Below are positions 34,336-43,538 of a stretch of 64,000 nucleotides of DNA, one piece after another. Below the pieces are notes generated by a model, which had not been told where the DNA came from, searched no databases, and worked only from the letters and a program-made list of their open reading frames with translations. Position numbers and translations under genes: made by a program. Numbering within the stretch: the first letter of the stretch is position 1; every line of letters starts with the position of its first letter. The stretch comes from Occallatibacter riparius (GTDB lineage: Bacteria; Acidobacteriota; Terriglobia; Terriglobales; Acidobacteriaceae), in contig NZ_CP093313.1 of NCBI RefSeq assembly GCF_025264625.1, forward strand, positions 6,448,001 through 6,512,000, in the 5' to 3' direction.

Positions 34336-36759
34336 ATGTTCAGCAATATGGGTCTGAGATTTGCAGGAGCCCTTGCGGCTCTCCCCCTCCTCCTCTGCGC
34401 TGCCGCCCCCGCACAGCATGCCCGCCAGTACACCAATCAGGACTACGCGAATGCCGAGAAGTTCATGCCATATAACGTGAACCCACTGGCATTCAAAGGC
34501 CAGGTCAAAGCGCAGATCCTCGATGACACGCGCTTCTGGTACAAGGACGTGGATGAGAGCGGTATCACCTACACGATCATCGATCCAGGCAGGGGCACGC
34601 ATAAACCTGCCTTCGATCACGAAAAGCTCGCCGCCGCCCTGAACGCGATCCCGCAGAGCCACATTCAGGCAGACGCGAGGCATCTTTACCTTTCGGACCT
34701 GTCCTTCTCTGACAACGGTCGCGTGCTGAACTTCTCTGGCTACGGCAACACCTACCGTTGCGACCTAGGTGCGGCGCCCGCCGCCTGCAATCTCATTTCC
34801 TCAGAGGAGCACAGCCAGCCCGGCGCTGGACACGCCGAAGCCCATCCGCCGCTCACTCTCTCGCCTGACAAGAAGCTCGGCGCCTTCATCCGCGACTGGA
34901 ATCTTTGGGTGCGCAACCTGGCCACAGGCGAAGACACGCAGCTCACCACTGACGGCCAGGAGAACTACGGCTACGCCACCGACAACGCCGGCTGGAAATC
35001 GTCGGACTCAGCCATCCTCCTCTGGTCCCCCGACTCCACAAAGATCGCCACCTTCCAGCAGGACCAGCGCAACACCGGCATGATGTATCTGGTCCCCGTC
35101 ACCAACTCGCATCCCGAGCTGAAGGCCTGGAAGTATCCCCTAGTCGGCGATAAGGACGTGACCATGATCGAGCGCGTCATCATCGATGTGAACGCGCGCA
35201 AGGTCATCCGGCTCAAGATGCCGCCCGATCAGCACCGCTCCACGCTCTGCGACGATGTGGCCTGCGACGGTAACACGTGGTCTGACGTTGAGTGGAGTCC
35301 GGACGGATCGCGCCTCGCTTTCGTCTCCACCTCGCGCGATCACAAGCAGGAGTGGCTGCGCGAAGCCGACGCCGCAACCGGTGATGTGCGCGAAGTCATG
35401 TCAGAGACCGCGCCCAAGTTCTACGAGAGCGGCAACGGCAAGATCAACTGGCACTATCTGCCCAAGTCGAACGAGATCCTCTGGTTCAGCGAGCGCGACG
35501 ACTGGGGCAATCTTTACCTCTACGACCTGAAGACAGGCCAGTTGAAGAACCAGATCACCCGCGGCCCCGGTAACGTCACGCAGGTGCTCCACATCGACGA
35601 GGCGAAGCGCGTTATCTACTTCATCGGCGTTGGCAAGGAGAAGGATCGCGATCCCTACTACCAGCACTTCTATCGCGTGAACTTCGACGGTTCCGGCGTG
35701 CGCCTGCTTACGTCTGAGAACGCGGATCATGAGATCAAGATGGCTTTCGGCGGTCAATACTTCGTCGACGCGTACTCCACGCCCACTGAACCGCAGATCA
35801 CCGTTGTGCGCGACACCGAAGGCAAGACAGTGATGGAAGTAGCGCGCCAGGACATCTCGAAGCTCAAAGCCGCCGGATGGCCGCCGCCCACACCCGTCAA
35901 GGTGAAGGGCAGAGACGGCAAAACCGACCTCTACGGCTTCATGTTCAAGCCCATGCACTTCGATGCTTCGAAGAAGTATCCCATCATCAACTACGTCTAT
36001 CCTGGTCCACAGACGGGCTCGTGCGGCAACCGGCAGTTCCGCGCCTCCCACGGCGACAACCAGGCACTCGCCGAGCTTGGCTTCATCGTTGTCTGCATCG
36101 ACGGCATGGGCACGCCATGGCGCTCAAAGAGCTTCCACGAGGCGTACTACGGCAACCTCGGCGACAACACCATCCCCGATCAACTCGCCGGCATGAAGGA
36201 TCTCGCCCGCCAGTATCCCTTCATCGACCTGGATCGCGTCGGCATCTACGGCCATTCCGGCGGAGGTAATGCGACCGCCGCTGCCATGCTGCACTATCCC
36301 GACTTCTTCAAGGTGGGCATCGCCGAGAGCGGCAACCACGATCAGCGCGACTACGAAGACGACTGGGCCGAAAAGTGGTCGGGCCTCGAAGTGAAGAACG
36401 CCGATGGCACCAGCAACTATGACTCGCAGGCCAACCAGAATTTCGCCAAAAATCTCAAGGGCCATCTGCTGCTGGCGCACGGCACTATGGACAACAATGT
36501 GCCACCCAACAACACGCTTGTCCTCGTCGACGCGCTCATCAAGGCGAACAAGGACTTTGACCTGCTCATGATTCCCAACGTGCCACACAGCTACGGCCCA
36601 GCCTCGAACTACATGGCCCGCCGCCGTTGGGATTACTTCGTGCGCTATCTCGCAGGCGACATTCCGCCCGTCGAGTACAAGATGAGGCCATACTCCGCAA
36701 TGCAGGCCGTCATGCGCGGCGGCCCCGCCACTGGCGACGACAGCGACTCTCAGCCGTAG
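34336..36759 (+). CDS. Secreted S9-family dipeptidyl-peptidase
   Basis: An 807-aa prolyl oligopeptidase/DPP-IV-type serine peptidase. The signal peptide is ~1-26. The N-terminal beta-propeller has repeats such as VEWSPDGSRLAFVST and ILLWSPDSTKIATF. In the C-terminal alpha/beta-hydrolase domain the triad is Ser641 (GHSGGG), Asp719 (GTMDNNV) and His751 (VPHSYG). DPP-IV enzymes usually read GWSYGG at the nucleophile, so the elbow is a variant. AAAGGA lies before the ATG at 34336; an in-frame upstream start at 34264 gives no signal peptide. It probably trims peptides outside the cytoplasm. Confidence 0.9.
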   Translation: MFSNMGLRFAGALAALPLLLCAAAPAQHARQYTNQDYANAEKFMPYNVNPLAFKGQVKAQILDDTRFWYKDVDESGITYTIIDPGRGTHKPAFDHEKLAAALNAIPQSHIQADARHLYLSDLSFSDNGRVLNFSGYGNTYRCDLGAAPAACNLISSEEHSQPGAGHAEAHPPLTLSPDKKLGAFIRDWNLWVRNLATGEDTQLTTDGQENYGYATDNAGWKSSDSAILLWSPDSTKIATFQQDQRNTGMMYLVPVTNSHPELKAWKYPLVGDKDVTMIERVIIDVNARKVIRLKMPPDQHRSTLCDDVACDGNTWSDVEWSPDGSRLAFVSTSRDHKQEWLREADAATGDVREVMSETAPKFYESGNGKINWHYLPKSNEILWFSERDDWGNLYLYDLKTGQLKNQITRGPGNVTQVLHIDEAKRVIYFIGVGKEKDRDPYYQHFYRVNFDGSGVRLLTSENADHEIKMAFGGQYFVDAYSTPTEPQITVVRDTEGKTVMEVARQDISKLKAAGWPPPTPVKVKGRDGKTDLYGFMFKPMHFDASKKYPIINYVYPGPQTGSCGNRQFRASHGDNQALAELGFIVVCIDGMGTPWRSKSFHEAYYGNLGDNTIPDQLAGMKDLARQYPFIDLDRVGIYGHSGGGNATAAAMLHYPDFFKVGIAESGNHDQRDYEDDWAEKWSGLEVKNADGTSNYDSQANQNFAKNLKGHLLLAHGTMDNNVPPNNTLVLVDALIKANKDFDLLMIPNVPHSYGPASNYMARRRWDYFVRYLAGDIPPVEYKMRPYSAMQAVMRGGPATGDDSDSQP

Positions 36760-36780
36760 CTTGACGTCATTCAAAACGAA

Positions 36781-36806
36781 GCGGCGCAGCCAACTCGCTG
36801 CGCCGC
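36781..36806. terminator. Hairpin between convergent genes
   Basis: GCGGCGCAGC / GCTGCGCCGC, perfect 10-bp stem, loop CAACTC. It lies between the ends of the S9 peptidase (+) and the PQQ enzyme (-). The T-run is weak (TCCGTTTCC). Confidence 0.6.
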
Positions 36807-36869
36807 TCCGTTTCCGTCACATAATTCCTCCGGAGCCTAACTCCGCTCCGCCACAAACCCATCGCCGCT

Positions 36870-39155
36870 TCACTTCTTGCTTGTGCTGCCCGACCGCGGA
36901 AATGCCTGCGCGAGATAAGTCCGGATCATCTCCAGTTCGGCGGGCGTCGCTAAAACGCCCTTCCCGGACATTGTTTGCACAACGTTGGTCCATTCCTGCG
37001 GACTCAGCCGCTCATTCGCCACGACGTCAAGACCGTGGCACGTCGAGCAGGCCCGAATCGTGACATCCCGGCCCGGCCCTGGAGGGAACAAGGCAGCTTG
37101 GCGAACAAGCTTGGCGTTCTTCTGCGGATCCGCGTTTTGCGCCATTTGGTCGTGCGTTGGCGAGGCCAATGATTGCTGAGACCCGGCAGGATTCGGACTC
37201 GCCTGAACGACATTGGGCCCTTGATTTCTGCCGTCATCGAGCTTGAATACGATCAGTTCATCGCTGAGCAGTGGCGCGCCTATCAGGCCTCCTCCCGTCG
37301 CTACAATCGCCACGTATTGCTTTCCGTCCTGGCCCAGATAAGTGATCGGAATGGACTCGCCTGATGCAGGTAGATGGTAATTCCACACTTCACGGCCAGT
37401 CTTCGACTCGAAGGCTCGGAAGCGGGCGTCGTCAGTCGCCGCGATGAATGTCAACCCACCGGCCGTCGTAATCGGACCGCCAAGTCCGGGCCGGCCTGTG
37501 TGCTGCCTCCCTCCGGGGAACTTGTCAGTCACTCCCAGCACAGATCGCCAGGCGATCTCGCCGCTGTTAACATTCACCGCGATAAGTTCTCCCCAGGGAG
37601 GTTGAGTGCATGGCAGGTGGTTCTCCGGATCCCAGAAACGTCTCGTACCAGCAAACTCACCTGAATTGGTGAAACCGCCGGCCAGGTCGGGGACGATGCG
37701 CATCGGCTGGCCGAGATTGTTCACGTTCACAATGAACAGGCCCAGCGTCGGATCGAAGGTGCCTCCGGCGTAATTCACTCCACCATGCGTTCCGGGCAGG
37801 TTGACGGAGTATCGATTGAATGCGGGTGGCGTGTAGGGCTGTTGCGCCAGCAACATGTGGTTGTCCTCCACATAGGACTTGCACCACGCGGCATGATCGG
37901 GCAGGTCGTCGTATAGCTGCACCTTCATGGGCGCCAGCGGAGCGGGCCTCGTGGGAAACGGCTGCGTGGGAGAAGCATGCTCGCCGGGAACGTCACTCGG
38001 AGGCACTGGCCTTTCAACCACGGGAAAGAGCGGCTTTCCAGTTACGCGATTGAGCACGAACATGAGGCCGGTCTTGTTCACGATAACCACGGCGGGAATG
38101 ATCTTGCCATCGCGATGAACGTCAACCAGCGTCGGTGGGGCCTCTGTGTCGTAATCCCAGATGTCGTGATGGACCGTCTGAAAATACCAGAGCAGCTTTC
38201 CGGTGGCTGCATCCGCAGCCACCAACGACGATCCGAAGAGATTGTTCCCTGGCCGATCGGTCCCGACCCGATCGTAATTGGGAGCTCCAAACGGCATGTA
38301 GAGAATGCCCCGCTCCCGATCCACCGTCATGTAGCCCCAGACGTTCACCCCGGAGCGTTGCTGCCAGCTATCGCCTCCCCACGTCTCGTGGCCTGTTTCT
38401 CCGGGGCGCGGCACCGAGTGGAACGTCCAGACAAGCTTTCCTGTGTGAATGTCCCATGCCCGCGTATCGCCCGCGGGGCCAAGGCCGCCGTCCTTGCCTC
38501 CGGAGCCTTCGCCAGGCCCTGAACCGGTGATGATCAGGTCTTTGTAGATCACTGGCGGAGACGGCAGTATGTAAGGCCTGCCTGCGTCTGCGCCTATCAC
38601 CTCGGGCGTACGCAGATTGACAGCACCATCCTTTCCGAACCGCATGTTTGGCTTGCCAGTCGCCGCACTAATCGAATAAAGCAAGCCGCCGTTCGTTCCG
38701 AAAAAGAGAGAGGGGCCGGTGATCGCGTCGCCGGGCCAATACTCGGCGCCGCGCAGCGAGGCATGGTCCGATCCGGGAATCATGAAAACCCATTTTTCGT
38801 TCCCCGTACCCGCGTCTAACGCGACCACCCGGCTGTATGGGGTCACAACGAACATGGTGTTCCCCACCACCAGCGGCTGGTCTTCCGATAGTCGCCATGC
38901 AGCGTCGGGTTTACTTCCAGCCGCCGGCGCGGGCTTCATGTGATAAATCCACGCCACCTTCAGGCGGCTCACGTTCTTTGTATTGATCTGTGCCAGCGGA
39001 GAGTAGCGCATGGCCCCGGAATCGAGATTGACCATGGGCCATGAGCCCGACGCATTCTCGAAAGCCACAGAAGAAGAGCCGAGGAAGACGAAGAGCGCAA
39101 CCGGCAATAGAGCGTATCTGAGAACCCAATGGATGCTGACGGAATCTCGCTTCAT
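36870..39155 (-). CDS. PQQ-type quinoprotein with C-terminal cytochrome c
   Basis: A 761-aa exported protein. The signal peptide is ~1-31. An eight-bladed PQQ-binding propeller (ALDAGTGNEKWVF, DAATGKLLWYFQTVHHDIWDYD, VNSGEIAWRSVLG) resembles glucose/alcohol quinoprotein dehydrogenases, and WDYDTEAPPTL is typical. After a Pro/Ser linker a C-terminal heme c domain has CSTCH at 703-707, so electrons can leave by cytochrome. GAGGAGGAT just before the ATG is a strong site. The adjacent-Cys pair of methanol dehydrogenases is not seen. The substrate (sugar or alcohol) is unknown. Confidence 0.86.
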   Translation of the reverse strand: MKRDSVSIHWVLRYALLPVALFVFLGSSSVAFENASGSWPMVNLDSGAMRYSPLAQINTKNVSRLKVAWIYHMKPAPAAGSKPDAAWRLSEDQPLVVGNTMFVVTPYSRVVALDAGTGNEKWVFMIPGSDHASLRGAEYWPGDAITGPSLFFGTNGGLLYSISAATGKPNMRFGKDGAVNLRTPEVIGADAGRPYILPSPPVIYKDLIITGSGPGEGSGGKDGGLGPAGDTRAWDIHTGKLVWTFHSVPRPGETGHETWGGDSWQQRSGVNVWGYMTVDRERGILYMPFGAPNYDRVGTDRPGNNLFGSSLVAADAATGKLLWYFQTVHHDIWDYDTEAPPTLVDVHRDGKIIPAVVIVNKTGLMFVLNRVTGKPLFPVVERPVPPSDVPGEHASPTQPFPTRPAPLAPMKVQLYDDLPDHAAWCKSYVEDNHMLLAQQPYTPPAFNRYSVNLPGTHGGVNYAGGTFDPTLGLFIVNVNNLGQPMRIVPDLAGGFTNSGEFAGTRRFWDPENHLPCTQPPWGELIAVNVNSGEIAWRSVLGVTDKFPGGRQHTGRPGLGGPITTAGGLTFIAATDDARFRAFESKTGREVWNYHLPASGESIPITYLGQDGKQYVAIVATGGGLIGAPLLSDELIVFKLDDGRNQGPNVVQASPNPAGSQQSLASPTHDQMAQNADPQKNAKLVRQAALFPPGPGRDVTIRACSTCHGLDVVANERLSPQEWTNVVQTMSGKGVLATPAELEMIRTYLAQAFPRSGSTSKK

Positions 39156-39332
39156 ATCCTCCTCAAAGCCGACGGGAAGCCGCAGAACAAGGTGGATCGA
39201 TTCTAGCGAACGAGTCGAACCGAATGGTCAGCACAACTTCGACTCGGAATCTGAGCCACAACGGCGATCAAGCGGGCGCGGCTCACATCTCAGCGAAACG
39301 TGAGCTAGCAGCAAGCCAAGCTGTCGATTGAT

Positions 39333-39408
39333 TGGTGGACGCGGAAGGAATCGAACCTTCAACCTGTCGGTTAAGAGCCGAATGCTCTGCCAGTTGAGCT
39401 ACGCGTCC
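39333..39408 (-). tRNA. tRNA-Lys (CTT)
   Basis: A 76-nt cloverleaf on the minus strand: acceptor GGACGCG/CGCGTCC, D-stem GCTC/GAGC, anticodon loop CTCTTAA giving anticodon CTT (reads AAG), T-arm GAAGG-TTCGATT-CCTTC, discriminator A and encoded CCA. The top pair of the anticodon stem is mismatched (T-C). Confidence 0.93.
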
Positions 39409-39595
39409 ACTGAGTGGATCGCCATGCAGGCGGGGACTGCTGGCACCGCGAGCGCGCGAAAAATCTACCGCGCGTACTTGATGAATATAACACAATCCGC
39501 GCCGCGATTCCAAAGCGGCGCACATGCCCGGTTTGACTCCTGTGCGCACGCACAACGACGATCTCACAGCTTGAATGGATGACTGAAGAGAAGGA

Positions 39596-41275
39596 TTAGA
39601 AGGTGAACGCGAGTCCCGCGGTTACGCCGCGCTGATCCTGTGCGAACACCAGCAGCGAGCCATCGGTGAGCACAAACGGATGCTGGCCTTGCGCCAGCAA
39701 ATTGCGAATATCGATCATCGCGTCGAGGCTGCGCGCGCTGTCGTGGCCTGCGTACACCGGCTGCCGCAGATGGATGTTCAGATATGGCTGCTCGGCCTCC
39801 AGCGCATAGGGAGCAATGCGCGTGACCGTGTCTTCCGGCTGCCATCGATAGCTCGCACGCCACCGCGTGCCCGTTCCGTCGAGCGTGCCCGAAAGCGAGA
39901 GCGAGTACATCTGGGCCCGCCGCGGGTGCGCCGACGAAATCAGTTGGCTCAGAGGCGTCGCATGCTGCTGAGCCTGCATTACCAGCGCATCTCCGTTCGC
40001 ATAGCTCACGCGGACATGGTTGCCACGCGGCAGGCGGCGCTCTACCGTCGCCACCACGCCAGTGCTGGAGTAACCACTCGTCGCAGTGCGGACCAGGCCG
40101 CTCGAGCCGTCATACAGGACGTTCGGCCCCGCCGGCGCTACACCGTGAGCCATGCCCTCAACCACTGGATTGCTCAAAGTGTCCGAGTAGAAGAAGACCG
40201 CGAAGCCCGAGTCATCCGTTCTGCGCTCCCAGCCAATCTCCTGGTGGATGCCATGCTCCAGGGTCAGGCGCCCATCGCGCATCGCCACCGCGGGCATCCA
40301 GGCTCCTGCCTGCGTTTCAGCCAGCCCGCGCGTATCCGGAACAGCCGTGGCAAAGCGATAGCTCACCATGCCGTCGCCCTTGCGCCAGCCCACCGATACA
40401 AACGGCAGCGCCGCAGTCACCGTATTCGGCGAATCCTGCGCGAACCGCGCCATCACCTGCTGGCCACCGGCCTGCACTTGGAATTCATCACCCATGTTGA
40501 TGTCTTCCCAAGTTCGCAGGGTGGCCTCATTCAGCCCGCCTGCACCGACACCTTCTACCTCAGGGTGGATCGTCACCGCAGCCACCGACTGCACCGCACC
40601 CGCGAAACCCAGATCCTGCCGGAAGCCCAGCATCGACTCCATGCTGCCATCCGTGCCCGGCGCAAAGTCCACCCGGGCCAGAAGCTCGCGACTGTCAGAC
40701 GGCGTGTCTTCCACTTCCATCGCGATCCGCTGCCCATCCTCGCTGAAGGTCCCGGCGCCGCCCGTTGCAAGCAGGCGTGCCTTCAGCTTCGGCTTCGAGC
40801 GTCCGTCCGACACCACAACCAGCGGCCCGTCCTCAAGCCACCGCAACAGCGGACGATTCGCAGCCGAGCGCAGCGTCCATTTCCAGTCGTCTCGACTTGC
40901 ATCCGCCGAGCGCGGCTGGGCCGGCAGCCACTGCATCACCTCATATAAGGTGTTCAGCGTCATGTTGACGACGATGCTGGTCTGCACTCGCACATTTTCG
41001 CGCAGCGAAGGAAGGAACGACGTGCCCATCGCCTTGACCGCATAGCGGCCGGGTACAACTGTCGCGAAGGAATAGCGTCCTTTGGAATTGGTGTAAACGC
41101 TGGCAACGACGGAAAGATCAGGGCGCAGCAGCTGGACCACCGCGCCGATTTGCGGCACACCGGCGGTATTCCGCACCACGCCTGTGACTGAGGACGGTCC
41201 AGACGCAAGCGCTGGAACTGTACCCAAGCCGGCCAGTGTGAACAACAACGCGAGATGGAGCCTGCGCAATATCAC
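39596..41275 (-). CDS. Outer-membrane protein with carboxypeptidase-regulatory-like domain
   Basis: A 559-aa exported protein. The signal peptide ends near ALASG. A carboxypeptidase-regulatory-like domain covers ~27-110 (VTGVVRNTAGVPQIGAVVQL, GRYSFATVVPGRYAVKA). After this come many beta-strands and a final Phe (GLAFTF), the usual ending of outer-membrane barrels. It resembles the N-terminal plug arrangement of the TonB-dependent-like proteins common in Acidobacteria, but is much shorter and without an obvious plug. The start is GTG 41275. Confidence 0.75.
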   Translation of the reverse strand: MILRRLHLALLFTLAGLGTVPALASGPSSVTGVVRNTAGVPQIGAVVQLLRPDLSVVASVYTNSKGRYSFATVVPGRYAVKAMGTSFLPSLRENVRVQTSIVVNMTLNTLYEVMQWLPAQPRSADASRDDWKWTLRSAANRPLLRWLEDGPLVVVSDGRSKPKLKARLLATGGAGTFSEDGQRIAMEVEDTPSDSRELLARVDFAPGTDGSMESMLGFRQDLGFAGAVQSVAAVTIHPEVEGVGAGGLNEATLRTWEDINMGDEFQVQAGGQQVMARFAQDSPNTVTAALPFVSVGWRKGDGMVSYRFATAVPDTRGLAETQAGAWMPAVAMRDGRLTLEHGIHQEIGWERRTDDSGFAVFFYSDTLSNPVVEGMAHGVAPAGPNVLYDGSSGLVRTATSGYSSTGVVATVERRLPRGNHVRVSYANGDALVMQAQQHATPLSQLISSAHPRRAQMYSLSLSGTLDGTGTRWRASYRWQPEDTVTRIAPYALEAEQPYLNIHLRQPVYAGHDSARSLDAMIDIRNLLAQGQHPFVLTDGSLLVFAQDQRGVTAGLAFTF

Positions 41276-41380
41276 GTATTCTGTGTGACCCGGCGGCGTC
41301 CCTGGTGGAATACTCCAGCAAATCCTCCCGCGCGGGTTCCTGCTCTACGGCTCGGTAACCGTCCTTGCGCGGGATGCCTA

Positions 41381-43105
41381 CTATTCCACGACAAAAGGTG
41401 CCGACTTTGCAATCTCTTGTTTTGAGATTTCGTCGTTCACCTTGATCGTCACCTGGTATTTGCCCGGCTGGAGGCCTGCAATCGGCAGCGATTTCTCAAC
41501 CGTGAGCTGATCGCTGTGTTCTCCCAAGTCCTTTGAATCCAGCTGTTTCTCGAAAATCACGTTGTTCGTAGCAGTATCGACAATCTGGTAGGTCACCTTC
41601 GCGTTATTACTTTTGGTCGCGTCGTTGATCTGCAGATTGTAGACCTGCATCCAGAAGTTAAGTTGCTGATTCCGTGTAAAGCTCACCGGGGTGGTCGGCG
41701 TCTGGCCAACGCGGGGGCAGATCTTGGTATTGCCGATCACGCAGTTCCCGGTGCCGCCAATGGAGTGTGAATCTACGACCGCCATCTGGTCGGCGAGAAT
41801 CAGCGACGACGTCGCCAGCTTCTCGTCGTAGAACTTGGGTACTTCCAGGCTGCGGCCAAAAACACCTACATGATCCGGGTTGTGCACGTCCTTGATGGCG
41901 ATATCCAGACGATAGGAACCCGGCAGCAGCGGCAGCGCCTTCCAGTAGATCGACTTGCGGTCGAGGCTCTTCTCCAGCAGCTCGGCCGGCTGTTCCACTT
42001 CCACCGTGTCCTCGAACGTCTGCACCACGCGGTGCGTAATCGTGGTGACCTTGCCCAGGATATTCACCACGCCGCGCGAAACCCCGTTCTTGGTTTCGAA
42101 CGTGATGTCACGGTTGCGGAGCTGCAAGGTGATCGGCACCAGAACCATGCTGTCCGTCACCTTCACGAAGTCCGTGCGCACATCGAACGGGAACGGCGGT
42201 CCGTTCAGGATCGAGTGGCTGGTCATCGCCGACTCAAGATCCTTGAACTTCACCGGCGGCGGTGCAAACAGCTTGGCGGCCAGCTCCAGGCGGTCAAATT
42301 CTTTCGACTGCTGGCTCGACGCCAGCGGTCCGGTGCCCAGTGTTTCCGGGCCGCCGTGGAAGCGGTCGGCCTTCTTGGCCATGCCCATCGACTCCCACTG
42401 CGTCAGACCCATGCCCGGCACGCGCAGCAGAGCATCCTTCTCGCCGCGGTCGATGGTGAAGTGATAGTCGCCGCACTGACAGGTGTCCACAAATTCAATA
42501 TCGATGTTGTCGCCGATACCCTCGAGATACCGGTAGTGCCAAACCTCGAACGGGAACGTGGACGTTGAGCCGCCGCCTTCATCAATCGGACGCTGATACG
42601 CGCCGCCCGAAGGGTGCGAGTCGATCGAATCCGGCTTGCCGAAAGCAATATAGATGTGTCCGCGGTCCGTCTTCCATCCAGGCTTCCCGGCGGCAAAGTG
42701 CTCATTCGCGTAGGCGATGCGGCGGTAGTGCTCCTCGCGGAACTCGTTCTCCGGCGAATCCGGATTGGGATTGCGGCGCAGCCAGAACGTCTCGATGAAC
42801 GCGTCGCGCTCCTCGTCGTTGCTGAGGTTCTTGAACGCCTTCCGCTCTTCGTCGCTGATGATGTAGGCCACATCCTGATCAAGCCACGTCTTGTAGGCGC
42901 CCTTTAACTCCTGACGTCTCAACCTATCCGCCGCGAATTTCTCCTTGTCGGAGCGTTCACGCTTCAGGGGATCCGGTTCGTCTTGCGCCGTCGAAGGCTG
43001 CGCTTGCGCGTTGCTGCTTGCGGACTGGGCGTGGAGCCTGTGCGAGGAAATCGAAATCAGGCCGCAAACCATTGCGACGGCTAAAAAGGAACGGCGGTTG
43101 GACAT
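41381..43105 (-). CDS. GWxTD-domain secreted protein
   Basis: A 574-aa protein with a signal peptide (~1-27, HAQS) and the GWxTD domain at ~70-200: YIISDEERKAF, DAFIETFWLRRNPNP, EEHYRRIAYANEHF, GWKTDRGHIYIAFGKPD (GWKTDRG at 143-149). The C-terminal half is beta-rich, probably an Ig-like domain (LQPGKYQVTIKVND). GWxTD proteins are abundant in Acidobacteria and their role is unknown. The ATG at 43105 has AGGAG upstream (13 nt); the open frame continues to 43426 but shows no features. Confidence 0.85.
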   Translation of the reverse strand: MSNRRSFLAVAMVCGLISISSHRLHAQSASSNAQAQPSTAQDEPDPLKRERSDKEKFAADRLRRQELKGAYKTWLDQDVAYIISDEERKAFKNLSNDEERDAFIETFWLRRNPNPDSPENEFREEHYRRIAYANEHFAAGKPGWKTDRGHIYIAFGKPDSIDSHPSGGAYQRPIDEGGGSTSTFPFEVWHYRYLEGIGDNIDIEFVDTCQCGDYHFTIDRGEKDALLRVPGMGLTQWESMGMAKKADRFHGGPETLGTGPLASSQQSKEFDRLELAAKLFAPPPVKFKDLESAMTSHSILNGPPFPFDVRTDFVKVTDSMVLVPITLQLRNRDITFETKNGVSRGVVNILGKVTTITHRVVQTFEDTVEVEQPAELLEKSLDRKSIYWKALPLLPGSYRLDIAIKDVHNPDHVGVFGRSLEVPKFYDEKLATSSLILADQMAVVDSHSIGGTGNCVIGNTKICPRVGQTPTTPVSFTRNQQLNFWMQVYNLQINDATKSNNAKVTYQIVDTATNNVIFEKQLDSKDLGEHSDQLTVEKSLPIAGLQPGKYQVTIKVNDEISKQEIAKSAPFVVE

Positions 43106-43538
43106 AATCGGGTTGGAACTCCTGGATTGCCCTATTCTACGGGTACTCCGAACGCCCGGCAAGACTCCGCCTGGAGTTGACTGCCTGTTGGACGCAACCG
43201 GCAGCGCAGATGTAATCGCGTAAAAATCACGAAAATTCCTTGAGCGCACGCAAATTTCTGAGACTACTGAATCCGCTTCCCCGTCAATTAGGCAGGCGTT
43301 CCTCTTATCTACTTCGGTTCCCTTGGGATTTATAGGGTTCCGGCTGTTTTCATGGTTGCGGCGAGGGAGCGCTGAAGCATCGAGCAGGTTGCCCCTTTGC
43401 CGGTACAATTTGGGGCAGATTTCCACTCATTCTGCATAAGATAAGGCGCGAGTCGGGCAAACTCGCAATGAACACGGAACTTGAAGGCTGTCACCTGCGT
43501 AAACTGGTACGAAGCATCCCTGGGAGCAATCACCGAAC
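43106..43538. other. 433-bp divergent intergenic region
   Basis: Lies between the GWxTD gene (-) and the MacA-like gene (+) and should hold both promoters. No conserved ORF, repeat or RNA structure was recognised; short open frames on the minus strand have no family features. Confidence 0.5.

Noticed and set aside
36124-36774. 217-codon minus-strand frame opposite the S9 peptidase
   Set aside because: Hydrophobic Val/Ala-rich antisense shadow of a well-defined gene, a common effect of high-GC codon use.
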